Shown here: in pieces, positions 12,561 through 23,280 of the stretch | Layout of the letters: the number at the start of each line of letters is the position of its first letter | Numbering within the stretch: position 1 is the first letter of the stretch | Notes under the pieces: generated by a model | The model's input: the letters and a program-made list of their open reading frames with translations, nothing else | What the model was told of the DNA's origin: nothing | Databases searched by the model: none | Position numbers and translations under genes: made by a program | DNA from: Blumeriella jaapii | Taxonomy: Eukaryota; Ascomycota; Leotiomycetes; Helotiales; Drepanopezizaceae | Assembly (NCBI GenBank): GCA_009599575.1 | Contig: VWND01000047.1 | Coordinates: forward strand, 1-64,000 | DNA length: 64,000 bases | Direction of reading: 5' to 3'

Positions 12561-13519
12561 CTTTAATTTAATCTTTTCCGGTTTTTTTTTTATAAAAAAG
12601 TATAATAAAACTCGTAGCCATTTAATTACACATTTTACGTTTTTTAATTTTATTATTAATAATCGAATACAATCGTTTACTTTTTTTTTAATTACCAACC
12701 TCGGAAATTATAATATAATTCTAGAAAAAGCTTGGTTGGCCGAATATCAAATTTTATTAAATTATAATAAACGCAAGTTTTATTAGCCGAAATTTTACCC
12801 CTCTACAGCCTTTTACGCACGTTATATTAAAATCTTTTATTTGCATTTTCGAAAGATTTAATTTCGCTATTAAAACGACGTTGTAAAACGTAATAAAAAT
12901 TTTGACTAATTATAGCAGATTTACAACGCTGTACGAAGCGCGAAAAGGTCGAATTTTATTCGCGGTGTTAATTTCGATAGCGACGCCAATAGGATAATAT
13001 AAGAAATTACATTATTTTTTTAGGCTGCCGATCCTTTTTTTATTTTTTTTTTTTTTTTTTTTTTTTTTTCTTTTCCCTTCGTCAAAACAGCTTTTTCGTT
13101 TTACGAAAAACAGTTATACTAAAGATCGAAGAAAAGCTTTCGTCGCGATGGCCTTTCAGCTTAATATAATCGATAATTTAAATAAGCCACCTTTTGAATT
13201 TTCCAAACGATCAGTTCGAAAACGAATCCCTTAATCTACTGCTTATTTAATTTCCATCTGTCAGATTATTATATACGCTTTTAAATTAATTTTCAGAAAA
13301 AAAGCAGTTGAAGTGTTTTTAATCTTTTTGTATAAAATCGATAAAATATTAAACGACCTTACGTATAACACTTTTTTTAAAACCTAATTTTATAATTTTT
13401 TCGAACGTTTTAAAACTAACGAAATATCGATTTCGACCTTTTTAATTAGTTTAATAAAGCTAATTTCGAATAAATCTTTTTTCGAATCTTTTTTTCCGGA
13501 ATACAAAAACTTCGAACAC

Positions 13520-14460
13520 GTGTTTTCTAAGGCCGCTAATAACGAGCTAGCTTTTCACCGGCTTTACGATTATAAAATTGAGCTTATTATAAATAAAAAA
13601 AAGCTGAAATATACCTTTTTATATAAAATATCGATTTCAAAACTCGAAATTATTAAAATCTATTTGCAAAATAATTTTAATAAAAGCTTTATCGAATTTT
13701 TCACCGTTTTTTTCGCTGTTTTAATGCTTTTCGCTAAAAAACCCGACGGTTTATTACGTTTTTATATCGATTATCGAGCTTTTAATAATATTATTCGTAA
13801 AAATCGTTATTTTCTTTTTTTTATCGATAAAACCTTTATTTGTTTTTCGAAAGCACGAATTTTTACGAAACTCGATATTCGTCAAGCTTTTTATAAAATT
13901 CGAATAAATTCCGTTAATAAAAAACTAACGACGTTTCGTACGCGTTACGGCGCTTACAAATGCAAAATGCTACCTTTTGATTTTATTAATAAATCCGCAA
14001 TTTATCAACGTTATATAAACGACGTTTTCGATTATTTAAACGATTTTTGCATTATATATTTAAATAATATTTTTATTTATTTATCCGATTTTTTAAAATA
14101 CGTTATATACGTTCGCAAAATGTTTTAAAAACTCGCTAACGCTAAATTACAGGCCGATATTCGAAAGTTTGAATTTAACGTTATTCGGATCCGTTATTTA
14201 AGCTTTATTATTTTTATTAAAAGCTTAAAAATAAATCCAGAAAAAGTTTTCGTAATCGCTTATTAAAAGTCTTTTATTATTATAAAAAATATACAAAGCT
14301 TTTTTGGTTTTTATAACTTCTACCGACGTTTTATTCGAAATTACGATATAATTGCAAAGCTTTTGGTTTATTTAATTAAAGCTAACGTTTTTTATAATTT
14401 TATTTTTAAATATTAAAAAAGTTTCGACCTTTTAATACTAGCTTTTATTATTATATCAGT
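13520..14460 (+). pseudogene. A2 reverse transcriptase (largest surviving pol frame)
   Basis: An open frame of 202 codons (13520-14128), the longest in the window, followed in the same frame by the RT connection region. Motifs in order: FAKKPDGLLRFYIDYRAFNN (fingers), ARIFTKLDIRQAFYKIRI with the first catalytic Asp kept, FRTRYGAYKCKMLPF, then IIYLNNIFIYL. The YLDD-type box reads YLNN at residues 180-183 (14057-14068), so both metal-binding Asp are Asn and the enzyme would be dead. After the stop, KINPEKV and FGFYNFYRRFIRNY mark the thumb and connection. The ATG at 13520 is just the first after a stop; the true product is a Pol polyprotein. Confidence 0.88.
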
Positions 14461-14469
14461 TCTATAATA

Positions 14470-14900
14470 TTATAAGCAAAACTTTTCTTATATATTAAAA
14501 ACTAACGCTTCCGACGGCGTAATAGCTTTTATATTTTCGCAATTTTATAACGACGATTAGCTTCCAATCGCTTATTTCAGCAATTTCATAGCTTTCGCAA
14601 AGCTAAACTACGTCGTACACGACAAAAAAATGCTCGCAATCGTAAGATTTTTAAGCAATTTTCGTATTAAATTAGCTGGCTCAGTTTATTAAATTAAAAT
14701 TATTATTAATTACAAAGCTTTGGAATATTTTATAACTTTCAAATTTTTAAACGCTCGACAAATACGCTAGGCCGAGCTTTTTGCCGATTACAACTTTTTT
14801 ATTACGTATAAACCAAATAAACACAACTTTTTGGCTAACGCATTAATACGTCGTACGAACGAATTCGACCGTTAAAACTTTTTTAAACGTATTTAGCGCT
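14470..14900 (+). pseudogene. A2 RNase H (decayed)
   Basis: In frame with RT after a few stops. The segments LKTNASDGVIAFIFSQF and KLNYVVHDKKMLAIVRF match the start and middle of Ty3 RNase H, whose first catalytic Asp lies in the TDAS-type motif; that Asp reads Asn here. The end KHNFLANALIRRTNEFD corresponds to the last motif (N-x-x-A-D-A-L-S-R in relatives), again with Asp changed. Confidence 0.75.
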
Positions 14901-14989
14901 TGCAAACTTTTTTCCGAGCAAATCAAATCGATCACCGCCTTTTAATTAAAAAACTTCGATTTACGGCCTTCGAAACAGCTGTTTTTATC

Positions 14990-16380
14990 GTTAAAATAAC
15001 TGATTTTTTTTTCGCATTTCGTATCGTTAATTAAATTTTTTACGCTAATCGCATAATTAGCAATTTAATAGCTTTCCGAAAAAAAACTATACGAAACGCT
15101 ACGAAAAAAAACAATAATAATAATATTTCGTATATATTTAAACGCGATCTGCTATTATATTACGGTCGCCTGATAATATCAAACGTCGATTATTTTCGTT
15201 TGGCTTTTATACGAAAAATGCACGATCAGATTTTTACCGCTTACTTTAGCGCTCGCAAAACTACGCAATTGCTTTCGGATTAATATTATTAGCGAAATAT
15301 AACAATTTTCGTAAAATAATATTATCGCAATTACTACGCTTATCGAAAAGTTTTATTTCAAAAAATAAGCGCCCCGGCCTTTTTTAATCTTTTTCTGTTT
15401 CTGACCATTTTTAAAAACATATTATAATAAACTTTTGCAATTTTAACAAAAACAAACACGATTACGATAACGTATTCGTAATAATAAATCGTTTTTCCAA
15501 GCAAGCTATTTCGATTTTTTATTATAAAAATATCGACGCTCGAAGCCTCGCTAAATTATATATATTTTACGTATATAAGTATTTTGGCCTTTTAAAAAGT
15601 ATTATTAGCGATCGTAGCCTTTAATATTAATTTACTTTTTGGTTTAAATTAAATAAAATACTCGGTACGCAATTAAAATTTTCGACAGCCGTTTATTTTA
15701 AAACCGATGATCAGACCGAAATTTACAATTAATATCTGCAAAAAAGCTTTCAACTTTTCGTAAATTTTTATTAAAACGATTAAAGCGAATTTCTTTTAAT
15801 AATGGATTTCGCTTAAATAATCCTTTTTTACGAAAGTCTAAATGGCTTTTTATTTTTTAAAATTATACACGGTTATATTTCTTATATCAATTGGAATTGA
15901 AAGCTCGATATTTCCCTTTTTTTTAATTTTTTATATAAACTAAACGCAAACGAAGCTCGTGCGTACGCTCGCCGCTATTACGACGCCTGAAACCTTGTTA
16001 AATCGCATTTTTAATAAATCTACGACAAAATAAAAAAAAATGCGAATAAGTTTCGCCGCGCGATCGATTTTAACGTTAGCGATTACGTATAACTCGATAT
16101 GCGTTCATTTCCGACTTTCCGACCTTTCCGCAAATTCGACAATCTTATAAATAGCTTTTTTAAAATTGTAGCCAAAATTTTCGATAACGTTTTTAAATTA
16201 AATCTTTTTAATATTATAAACGTACATTTAATTTTTCATATTAATCGACTGCGTAAAATAACTAACGACGCGCTTTCAAATCAGATTAATTTAATTTTTA
16301 AACTTATTAATATAATTAATAAGCTTAAATACGAAATCGAAAAATTAATCGCTTATCGAATATAACGGAAAACTTTTTAA
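14990..16380 (+). pseudogene. A2 integrase (decayed)
   Basis: The zinc-binding HHCC region is at about 15210-15340: HDQIFTAYFSARKTTQLL followed by YYRNYYAYRK, with both Cys turned to Tyr. The core at about 15390-15850 is full of stops. The tail is best preserved (16040-16365): FRRAIDFNVSDYV, FPTFRPFRKFDN, IFHINRLRKITNDAL, then a region matching the E-x-E start of a chromodomain. This tail is seen in chromoviral Ty3 elements and suggests targeting to marked chromatin. Confidence 0.78.
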
Positions 16381-16623
16381 TACAAAGCTTTTTAAATAGG
16401 CTTAAATAAAAATTTCACGTAATACTTCGCGTTTGATTTTATATATACTTTTTTAAAAATGCGCGATTTTCATTTGGCGTATAAAAAGCTTTCCGGTTTT
16501 TTTGCAAAACTTATAAATTAACTAAAAACGTATTTCGAAGATTTAAATTCGTACGATTATTTAAATAGCGACGTACCAATAAATAAAAGCTCGAGAGCGC
16601 GCTTTTTTCGAACGGAAGGATAG

Positions 16624-16891
16624 TATAACGATTTATTTTGTTGCCATTTCTCGTATTACTCCAGCAACTACGTGTAGCTGCAAGCTTTCTGATCTTCTGA
16701 TGAGTTTTTCTATCAATTATGGAAACTATTTATATATATAAAACTTTTTTCTTTTAGCAACTTTTGCCTTTTGCAATTATTAATTTTAAATAAATATTTT
16801 ATTACAAAACTAAAGGCTCGTTTCTTATACCATATGAATACGGCGACCAGTTGACTGATCTCCCAGCCCTCCGACTGATTAGATCGTCACA
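16624..16891 (+). repeat. 3' LTR of A2
   Basis: 268 bp, starting TATAACG (from TGTGACG) and ending GATCGTCACA. A purine-rich stretch (AACGGAAGGATAG) lies directly upstream at about 16611-16623, the position of a polypurine tract. Confidence 0.95.
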
Positions 16892-16896
16892 AAAAC

Positions 16897-17345
16897 CGCT
16901 TTTCGTATCCGATTTGGCTTTTTTAAATACTTAGTTATGCTTTTCGGTTTATGCAACGTTTCAGCGACTTTCCAAGTTTATATTAACAAAATTTTTAAAA
17001 ACTTTGTAAATATATTCGTCGTAATTTATTTAAATAATATATTAATTTATTTCGATAACAAATATATTTATATCGAATACATTAAAACTGTTCTAAACGC
17101 TTTTTTTAACGCTAAACTGTATTGCAAGCTGAAAAAGTGCGAATTTAACACGATTAAAATAAAAAATTTCGGTTTTATAATATTTTTTTTTTTCGGCGTG
17201 GATATAAAAAAAAAAAAAAAAAATACGATTAACCAATAGCCAATTTTTATTACAGCCAAAAAGATATTATTTTTTCTCGGATTTTGCAATTTTTACCGAA
17301 AGTTTATTTATTATTACAATTTAATCGCTACCGGAATAATCAAAT
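16897..17345 (+). pseudogene. Element B reverse transcriptase, C-terminal half
   Basis: Resumes the B RT after A2. The open piece 16937-17239 (100 codons) reads MLFGLCNVSATFQVYINKI, then VVIYLNNILIYF and KLYCKLKKCEFN. The YLDD-type catalytic box is YLNN (Asn codons at 17033-17038). FLGFCNFY-type connection residues follow near 17275-17320. Confidence 0.85.
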
Positions 17346-17760
17346 TATTAAAAAACAAAGCTTTTTTTCGCTTGAAATAACGAGGCCATTAAGTTTTTTT
17401 ACAAATTGCAAAAAGCTTTTAACAAAGCCTTTTTGCTGGTATATTTCGATTTAAATTTGAAAATCTGGCTCGAATACGACGCATTTATTATCGCATTCGT
17501 AAAAATTATATTTCAACGACAAAACGATATTTATTTTTATTTAATCGCGTTTTATTTTTGAAAATTTATATTTGCAAAAATTAATTATATAACGTTCGAC
17601 CAAAAACTTTTGGCGATTGTAAAATCAATTAAATACTGGCGATATTATTTAAAAAGCGCACGTTATAAAATTACTATTATTTCTGATTATAATAATTTGA
17701 AATATTTTATAATTATTCGCATTTTAATCCGACGATAAGCTAAATAAACTATAATATTTT
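17345..17760 (+). pseudogene. Element B RNase H (decayed)
   Basis: The segment FDQKLLAIVKSIKYWRYYL followed by ITIISDYNNLKYF (about 17596-17715) matches the middle of Ty3 RNase H. Earlier residues are obscured by stops and a frame change. Confidence 0.7.
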
Positions 17761-17764
17761 CTAC

Positions 17765-19420
17765 GATCGATTTCGAAATTACTTACAAAGCGGATTCGAA
17801 GAATCCGGCTAATGCTTTTTTAAAAAGGCCGGATTACGCTTAAAAATCTTCGGAACCTGTTAAACCTTTGTTATATTCGGCCACGACCGAAGATTTAAAT
17901 AAATTATTATTATTAAAAAAACAAAAAAACGTTTTGCATCTGATTTGCATCACGGCTAAAAAAAATTAATTAAAAAAAAAAAATCGAAAGCGCGAAGTTA
18001 AAGCTGAAAAAAAATATAATATAATCAAATACGAAAAAAAACAATTTTTTAATTATAAAAAACGACGAATACGAAACAAACCCAGAAACATCAGAAACCT
18101 TTTTAAAAAGCATTATTTTCGATATTAAATATACGCAACGCTTTTACGAAAATCTTTTCGATACCGACTTTTTATTAATCGATAATATATAAATATACAA
18201 TACAAAAGCTTAAAGTTTTATATTTTATCAGATTTTATTTTTAAAAAACGACTTTTGGAAAAATTTCACGATAATCCGACGGCAGATTATTTCGGACGCG
18301 ATAAAACTACGTTATTTCTGAAACGCTTATTTTATTAATCGGAAATAACCGCAAATATCGAAAATTACATTTTTTTTTGCATCGCTTATAAAAAAAAACA
18401 AATTTTTTAAATTAAAAACGAATGGAAAACTATGCTTATTATTCGTTTTAACGCGATTATAAAATAGCATTTTATTTGATTTAATCACAAACTTATTAAA
18501 CGCTTTTAGCAAAAAAGATTTCGCTTATAACAAAACCGGTAAACTATCCGTTTACGACGCGATTTTAATAATCGTTTGCCGATTAATTAAATAATTTTAT
18601 TTCATCGCGGTTCGCAAAAATATAATAATTTTATAATTCGCCTATATTTTTTGCAAAATAATATTTTTTAAATACGAAATGCCCGACGATATTATTTTCG
18701 ATCGTAGATTATTATTTATTTTAAATTTTTAAAATATATTTATCGCTATGCTTTGCATTAAACGAAAATTATTTATAGCTTTTTATTTATAAACCGACGA
18801 ATAAATCGAAAAAAATAAACGCAGTATTAAAAATATATTTGCGTTTTTACGTGGATTTTAATTAAAACGATTAATCAAATTTGCTTTCGATAGCAAAATT
18901 CGCTATTAACAACGCAATTTCGTTTTTTATTAAAATATTACTATTCGAAGCGAACGGTATTAAAACGAAGCCGTTTTAAGCTGGAAAAGTTACTAAACTA
19001 CGAATCAGAATTCGCTTAGCAATTAACGAAAAGATTGGAAAATATTTATTAAATTTTAAAAAAAAATTATTTTTTACGCATAAAATATTTAAGCAAAATA
19101 TTATAATAAAAAATATATTTTAAAATATTTTACGATTAAAAAAAAAATTTACTTAAATATAAAAAATCTGAAAACAAAAAGATTTTGCAAAAAGCTGGAC
19201 GCAAAAAAAATTTAGCCTTTTTTTAATTTTAAACAAGATCGGTTTTTAAATATATAAACTCCGATTTTTAAAAACTTAAAAAAATTCCACGACGTTTTTT
19301 ACGTTAGCCTATTGAGTTTTTACCGCAAAGCGATAAAAATCGAAAAAAAAAAGGAAAAGACAACATCAGATTCCGAGCTAATAAAAAAAACGATTTCGGA
19401 AATCAAAAAAAAAAAATAAA
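17765..19420 (+). pseudogene. Element B integrase (decayed)
   Basis: The core is readable at 18536-18960: KLSVYDAILIIVCRL (first catalytic Asp region), PDDIIFDRRLLF (second Asp region), then a block matching the H-P-x-T-D-G-x-x-E-x-x-N motif with the Glu still present and the neighbouring Gln and Gly codons changed. About 18210-18500 corresponds to the zinc-binding domain. A basic, Lys/Glu-rich tail runs to about 19400. Integrase would insert element cDNA in the nucleus. Confidence 0.75.
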
Positions 19421-19682
19421 AAATTAATTAGATTTTAAATTTCGTATTTAAAAATCGTTGAAAAAAATTGCATTTTTTTAGTAAAATAAAAAGGCTGGTT
19501 TTCAGATTACGATTCTTAGCAAAAAACAAAAAACCTGGGAACATTTTTTAAAATTGATTATAATTTTTTAAAAATAACTTTTTTAAATCCGGCTTATAAA
19601 AAAAAAAGATCGTTAGTATTTGCATTTAATAAATTTATTTTTATTATTTATTTTGAAATTAATTAATTATACGTAAAGATTT

Positions 19683-19990
19683 AAATCCAATTTATATTGG
19701 CGGAAAAAAACCGATTATTCCTGATTAAAAATAATCTCGACGTTAAACCCGAAAAGTATTGCTTTTAAATCTAATTAATATTAATAAAAAACCGATTATT
19801 TCTGACTGAAAATAATTTCGACGTCGAACCCGGGAAAACATTGCTTTTAAGTTTAATTAATATTAGCAAAAGACCGATTATTCCTGATTAAAAGTGATTT
19901 CGACGTCGAACCCGAGAAGCATTGCTTTCAAATCCAATTAATATTAGCAAAAAAACCGATTATTCCCGATTTAAAAGTGATTTTTATATC
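19683..19990 (+). repeat. About 82-bp tandem repeat, nearly 4 copies, upstream of the B 3' LTR
   Basis: Four successive units start at 19683, 19767, 19849 and 19930 (spacing 84, 82 and 81 bp). Each contains CCGATTATTCCTGATTAAAA, then TTCGACGTCGAACCCG and GCATTGCTTTTAAAT. Each full unit has the palindrome TTCGACGTCGAA or a decayed form of it. It lies in the 3' untranslated part of B. Confidence 0.88.
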
Positions 19991-20046
19991 AAATTAATAA
20001 GCAGTAAAAACAAAGGAAAAAAGGCCTAGTCGAAAAAAAAGGAAAG

Positions 20047-20264
20047 TGTTAAAAAGCACGGTCCAAGTTTTCGGCCTTTGGCCGAGATCTTGCCGAACGG
20101 CCTTCGGCCTTCGGCTTTCGGTCGGTGGCCCGAGCAGGCACGACCCAGATGAATCCAAGGATATAACCAAACGGACCTTTTGTATCCTTTTAGATTCCTA
20201 AGATTTAGTACATCAACCAAATGAATGCCTTGCTCCCTGGTCTGCCTTCCGATGCACCGTGACA
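20047..20264 (+). repeat. 3' LTR of element B
   Basis: 218 bp, starting TGTTAAAAAGCACGG and ending CCGTGACA. Differences from 1150-1367 are C/T and G/A. It is followed by the TCGAT target duplication. Confidence 0.94.
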
Positions 20265-22038
20265 TCGATCAACGCATAACCGTTCGTTTTAAAATCGGCG
20301 AACGCTTTTATTTTATACGAAAAGCTATTTTTAATAAATATAACGAGAATTATTAATAAATCGTTATTAAAAAGCTTTCGAACGTCAAAATAACGTATAT
20401 CGCGTAATACGTTTAAGAAAAAGACTTTGCTTAAGCCTGGGCGTTTTTTCGATTAACGGGAAAGCTTTTAACTTTTTCGTATGCGTTTTGGAAATCGTTT
20501 GGAAAAAAGTTTTCGTTTTTATTATTATTATCGAAAAGCGAATTTTCGGCCGGTTCGATTTCGTTTATATTTACTAGCCTGAAAAAGCTTTTAAATAAAA
20601 CCGAAGATCGGCTCGTAAAAAATCGTACAGATTGGCTTTTTTTTTAAACTTTTTAATATAAAATAAAAAACGAACGTTATCGTTAATTCGATCGAAAAAA
20701 AAAAACGCTAAAAAGGGCGTTTTGGCGTAAAAAAAAAAGAAAAACAAAGGGTTAAAAAAAAGCTTATAAAGTATGTAAACGATTTTCGTACGTACGATTT
20801 GACTCGTAATACGCTTCGGTTGAAAAACCTATTATTTTAATAAATGATAAATTTAATTTAAAAGCGATTCGCGTATAAAATTCGTTTAGCCAATTAATTT
20901 TGTTTTTTAACGGACGGCGGTAAGCCAATTTTTAAAAGTCGTTATACGCGCTTATTTTAAATACAGCTTTTTTCGTAAACGCTTTAGTATTTTATCGCGG
21001 AAAGCGTTCCGTAGCTGTTTGTTAATTCGTATTTAAGCGTTCGCTGCGAAAATAGAAAATCGCAAATAAAATCGCTGGAAATCGTCGTGCGTATTTATTA
21101 CAAGCATTTTAAATTCGTTTTCGGCCTTTTAAACGTTTAAAAAATCGGCTAAAAAATCGGCGATTTTTTTGATTAATTCTTCGGAAGGTGTAAAATCGGA
21201 ACGGTTTAAAATACGCGGAATAAAAACTTTTTTGCTACGCTTTCGGTTTAATCGAATATATAATTTTTACGAAATCGATCGCTAACGAAATAATCGTAAT
21301 AAAATTCGAAATTGTCGAAAATTTTAATTTTTTAATAGCGTGTTTTGTAACTTTTACTATTATTTAGCTTAAATTTAAAATTCGAAACGGGTTTTATACG
21401 AATTAATCGAAAATTAGCAAATAAATAAAAATTATAACGTTTAAAGCGCGCTAAAATCTTGGCCGTTAAAAAGAAATTTAAAAAAAGTTCGCGAAAAGCG
21501 TGAAAGTTAATTTGCAACGTTTGTTAATTAAAATAAAACGTTGCGAAAAAAAAAAAGCAGCAAATTCGCGATTAGCAAAAGCACGTTCGATAGATTTTAT
21601 TAAACGCTTTAATTAAAAAGTTTGTCGTAATCGTATAATTTTCAAAAATTATCGTTTACGCTTTTGCGCTTTTTTTAATTGATTTTGCAAAAGTTTTAAT
21701 TAAACGCTTTTAACGCTAGGCTGTAAAAAAAAATGGCAAGCGAAATAATTAGCGCTTTGCCTTTTTTTTTGTTTTTTTTTTCGGGAGGAAAACTATTTTT
21801 CAGAAAAAAAAGCTTTTGGAAAAGGCTGCTTTTTCGCTGATTAAAAAAAAGGTTATAATATAATAACAGAAGCTAAAAAGCTTTGCTGAAAAAAAAATCG
21901 TTGAATAAAAGCTATTTTTTGCGAAATGCGAAAATAAACTTTTTTACGACCGGTCGATCATTTTGGTATGATCCGTAAGAAATTCGAAGGAAAAGATAAT
22001 TTACGCCGTCGCCAGCGTAAAAAAAGAATTATTAATAA
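20265..22038 (-). pseudogene. A0 gag and N-terminal protease (decayed)
   Basis: Continuation of A0 beyond B. 20265-20410 is the N-terminal half of the protease and about 20410-21740 is gag. The open piece 21332-21517 (FHAFRELFLNFFLTAKILARF) matches gag of the other copies. The leader runs to 22038. Numerous stops. Confidence 0.72.
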
Positions 22039-22304
22039 TATAACGATTTAATTAATCGAAGGGCTGAAAAATCAATTAATTAATCGCCGTGTTTATATGG
22101 TATAAGAAACGAGCCTTTGGTTTTATAACAAAAATATTTATTTAAAATTAACAACTGCAGAAAGCAGAGGTTGCTAAAAGAAGAAAGCTTTATATATATA
22201 AATAATTTCCACAATTGATGGGAAGACCCACCAGAAGACCAGGGAGCTTGCAGCTACACGTAGTTGCTGGGGTGATACGAGGGGCAAAAGAGTGAGTCGT
22301 TACA
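22039..22304 (-). repeat. 5' LTR of A0
   Basis: 266 bp, starting TATAACG and ending GTCGTTACA on the plus strand. The GTGGG that follows (22305-22309) occurs in intact family-A LTRs, so A0 probably inserted at a GTGGG site inside another LTR. Confidence 0.93.
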
Positions 22305-22496
22305 GTGGGTATTCTATTAACTGTGGAAACTATTTATTTATATAAAGCTTTCTTTTTTAACAACCTTTGCTTTTTACAATTATTGATTTTAAAGAAAAAT
22401 CTTTGTTACAAAACCAAAGGCTTGTTTCTTATACCATATGAACACGGCGACCAGTAAACTGATCTCCCAGCCCTCCGACTGTTTTAGATCGTTACA
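22305..22496 (+). repeat. Family-A LTR fragment, the target of A0
   Basis: The 3' two thirds of a plus-strand family-A LTR, from GTGGGTATTC to GATCGTTACA. Its first part should lie left of A0, outside the window. It is the oldest layer of the nest at 1-22496. Confidence 0.87.
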
Positions 22497-22530
22497 GCCC
22501 GCAGGATAAATATGGAAGGCAGCCTATTAT

Positions 22531-22589
22531 TATACCTTGTAAAGGTTAACTTCATTATTGCATGGAATACTACTTAATCAGGTCAAGTT
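22531..22589 (+). repeat. Dispersed repeat D, copy 1
   Basis: 59 bp from TATACCTTGTAAAGG to GGTCAAGTT. It is found inverted at 25431-25489 with the same length. Nature unknown. Confidence 0.85.
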
Positions 22590-22621
22590 TTGTCTCTCCA
22601 CCCCCACTAGAAGAAGTAGTC

Positions 22622-22740
22622 AAGTAAGATGGAGAAAACGGGGTTGTATTCCTCTAGAAGGGTTGAAGCATCCGAAAACTTCAAGTACAAATTAGGGGGG
22701 GGGTCCGTGCTCTTGATTAGGCCTTACGCCTCAGGCCATA
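22622..22740 (-). repeat. Dispersed repeat C, copy 1
   Basis: Read on minus it starts TATGGCCTGAGGCG, then AGCACGGACC and TTGTACTTGAAGTTTTC. It is related to 26892-27020 and 51802-51931 but is the most divergent and GC-richest copy. Confidence 0.75.
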
Positions 22741-23280
22741 TCACCACTGTTTTTAACCAGGAATAAAACCCAACCGCTAGACTGTGTACACCAGATCACA
22801 AGGAAGAACGCTGGAGGCAACAAAAGTTTAGCAATCAACCCACCAATTCATTTTACTAGTAGTTCCCTTTCATCCGAACCTGAAAAACGGTGCTTTGGGC
22901 TTAACGCACGAGCATCACACAGACTCGCGTCCCGGTGTCTGAATTTGATAATAGTGGGCTTGGGCTGCCTTCTCACAATTATTCTGCGGGCTTTCAAATC
23001 TTAATGGCCGCATCATTATTATGTGACGACAGCTTACTATTTGTTTTTAGTAAAAATTTTCGTGGGTCGAGCTTAGCATAAGCAGTAGATGTAAAATAAA
23101 AAGAGACAAATAAGGTTTTGGTGTAACGGTCAAGTCGTGCTATAGTTTCCAATTTTTATGGTTTCGTGTAAGGGAGCCGAGATTAACCGAGCACCACCGT
23201 GCTTTAACGCTGTTTCGAAATTGCCGCGTTTGCGGAAAATAATTTAATAAATCGTAGGCTCAAAGGATATACCTGGGTTC

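Larger units (their letters stand above)
10471..16891 (+). mobile_element. Retroelement A2, complete family-A copy nested in B
   Basis: Full-length 6,421-bp Ty3/gypsy element on the plus strand. LTRs lie at 10471-10737 and 16624-16891, with the perfect 5-bp target duplication AAAAC. It interrupts the RT of element B. It is the best copy for reading family-A domains: gag, protease, RT, RNase H, integrase with a chromoviral-type tail. RIP-decayed throughout. Confidence 0.96.
1150..20264 (+). mobile_element. Retroelement B (Ty3/gypsy type) with two nested family-A elements
   Basis: Bounded by two 218-bp LTRs (1150-1367 and 20047-20264) that begin TGTCA/TGTTA and end TGACA/TAATA. It is flanked by the perfect 5-bp duplication TCGAT. 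Removing the nested elements A1 (2250-8672) and A2 (10471-16891), each with its own duplication, leaves an element of about 6.26 kb. Domain order on the plus strand is gag with zinc knuckle, protease, RT, RNase H, integrase, which is the Ty3/gypsy order. Everything internal is RIP-decayed. Confidence 0.93.
22497..23280. other. Less decayed non-element island without a recognisable gene
   Basis: Clearly higher GC and little RIP bias compared with its flanks. It holds repeat D (22531-22589) and repeat C (22622-22740, inverted). No open frame of note. 23119-23129 (TGGTGTAACGG) resembles a tRNA A box and 23160-23170 a poor B box, but no cloverleaf is evident. Confidence 0.7.

Noticed and set aside
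7080..13080. Long homopolymer T/A runs as regulatory or recombination signals
   Set aside because: They occur at equivalent places in several A copies and arise from the element sequence plus RIP.
19683..19990. CRISPR-like array
   Set aside because: Units follow each other without spacers, decay by C/T change, and lie in a eukaryotic retroelement.
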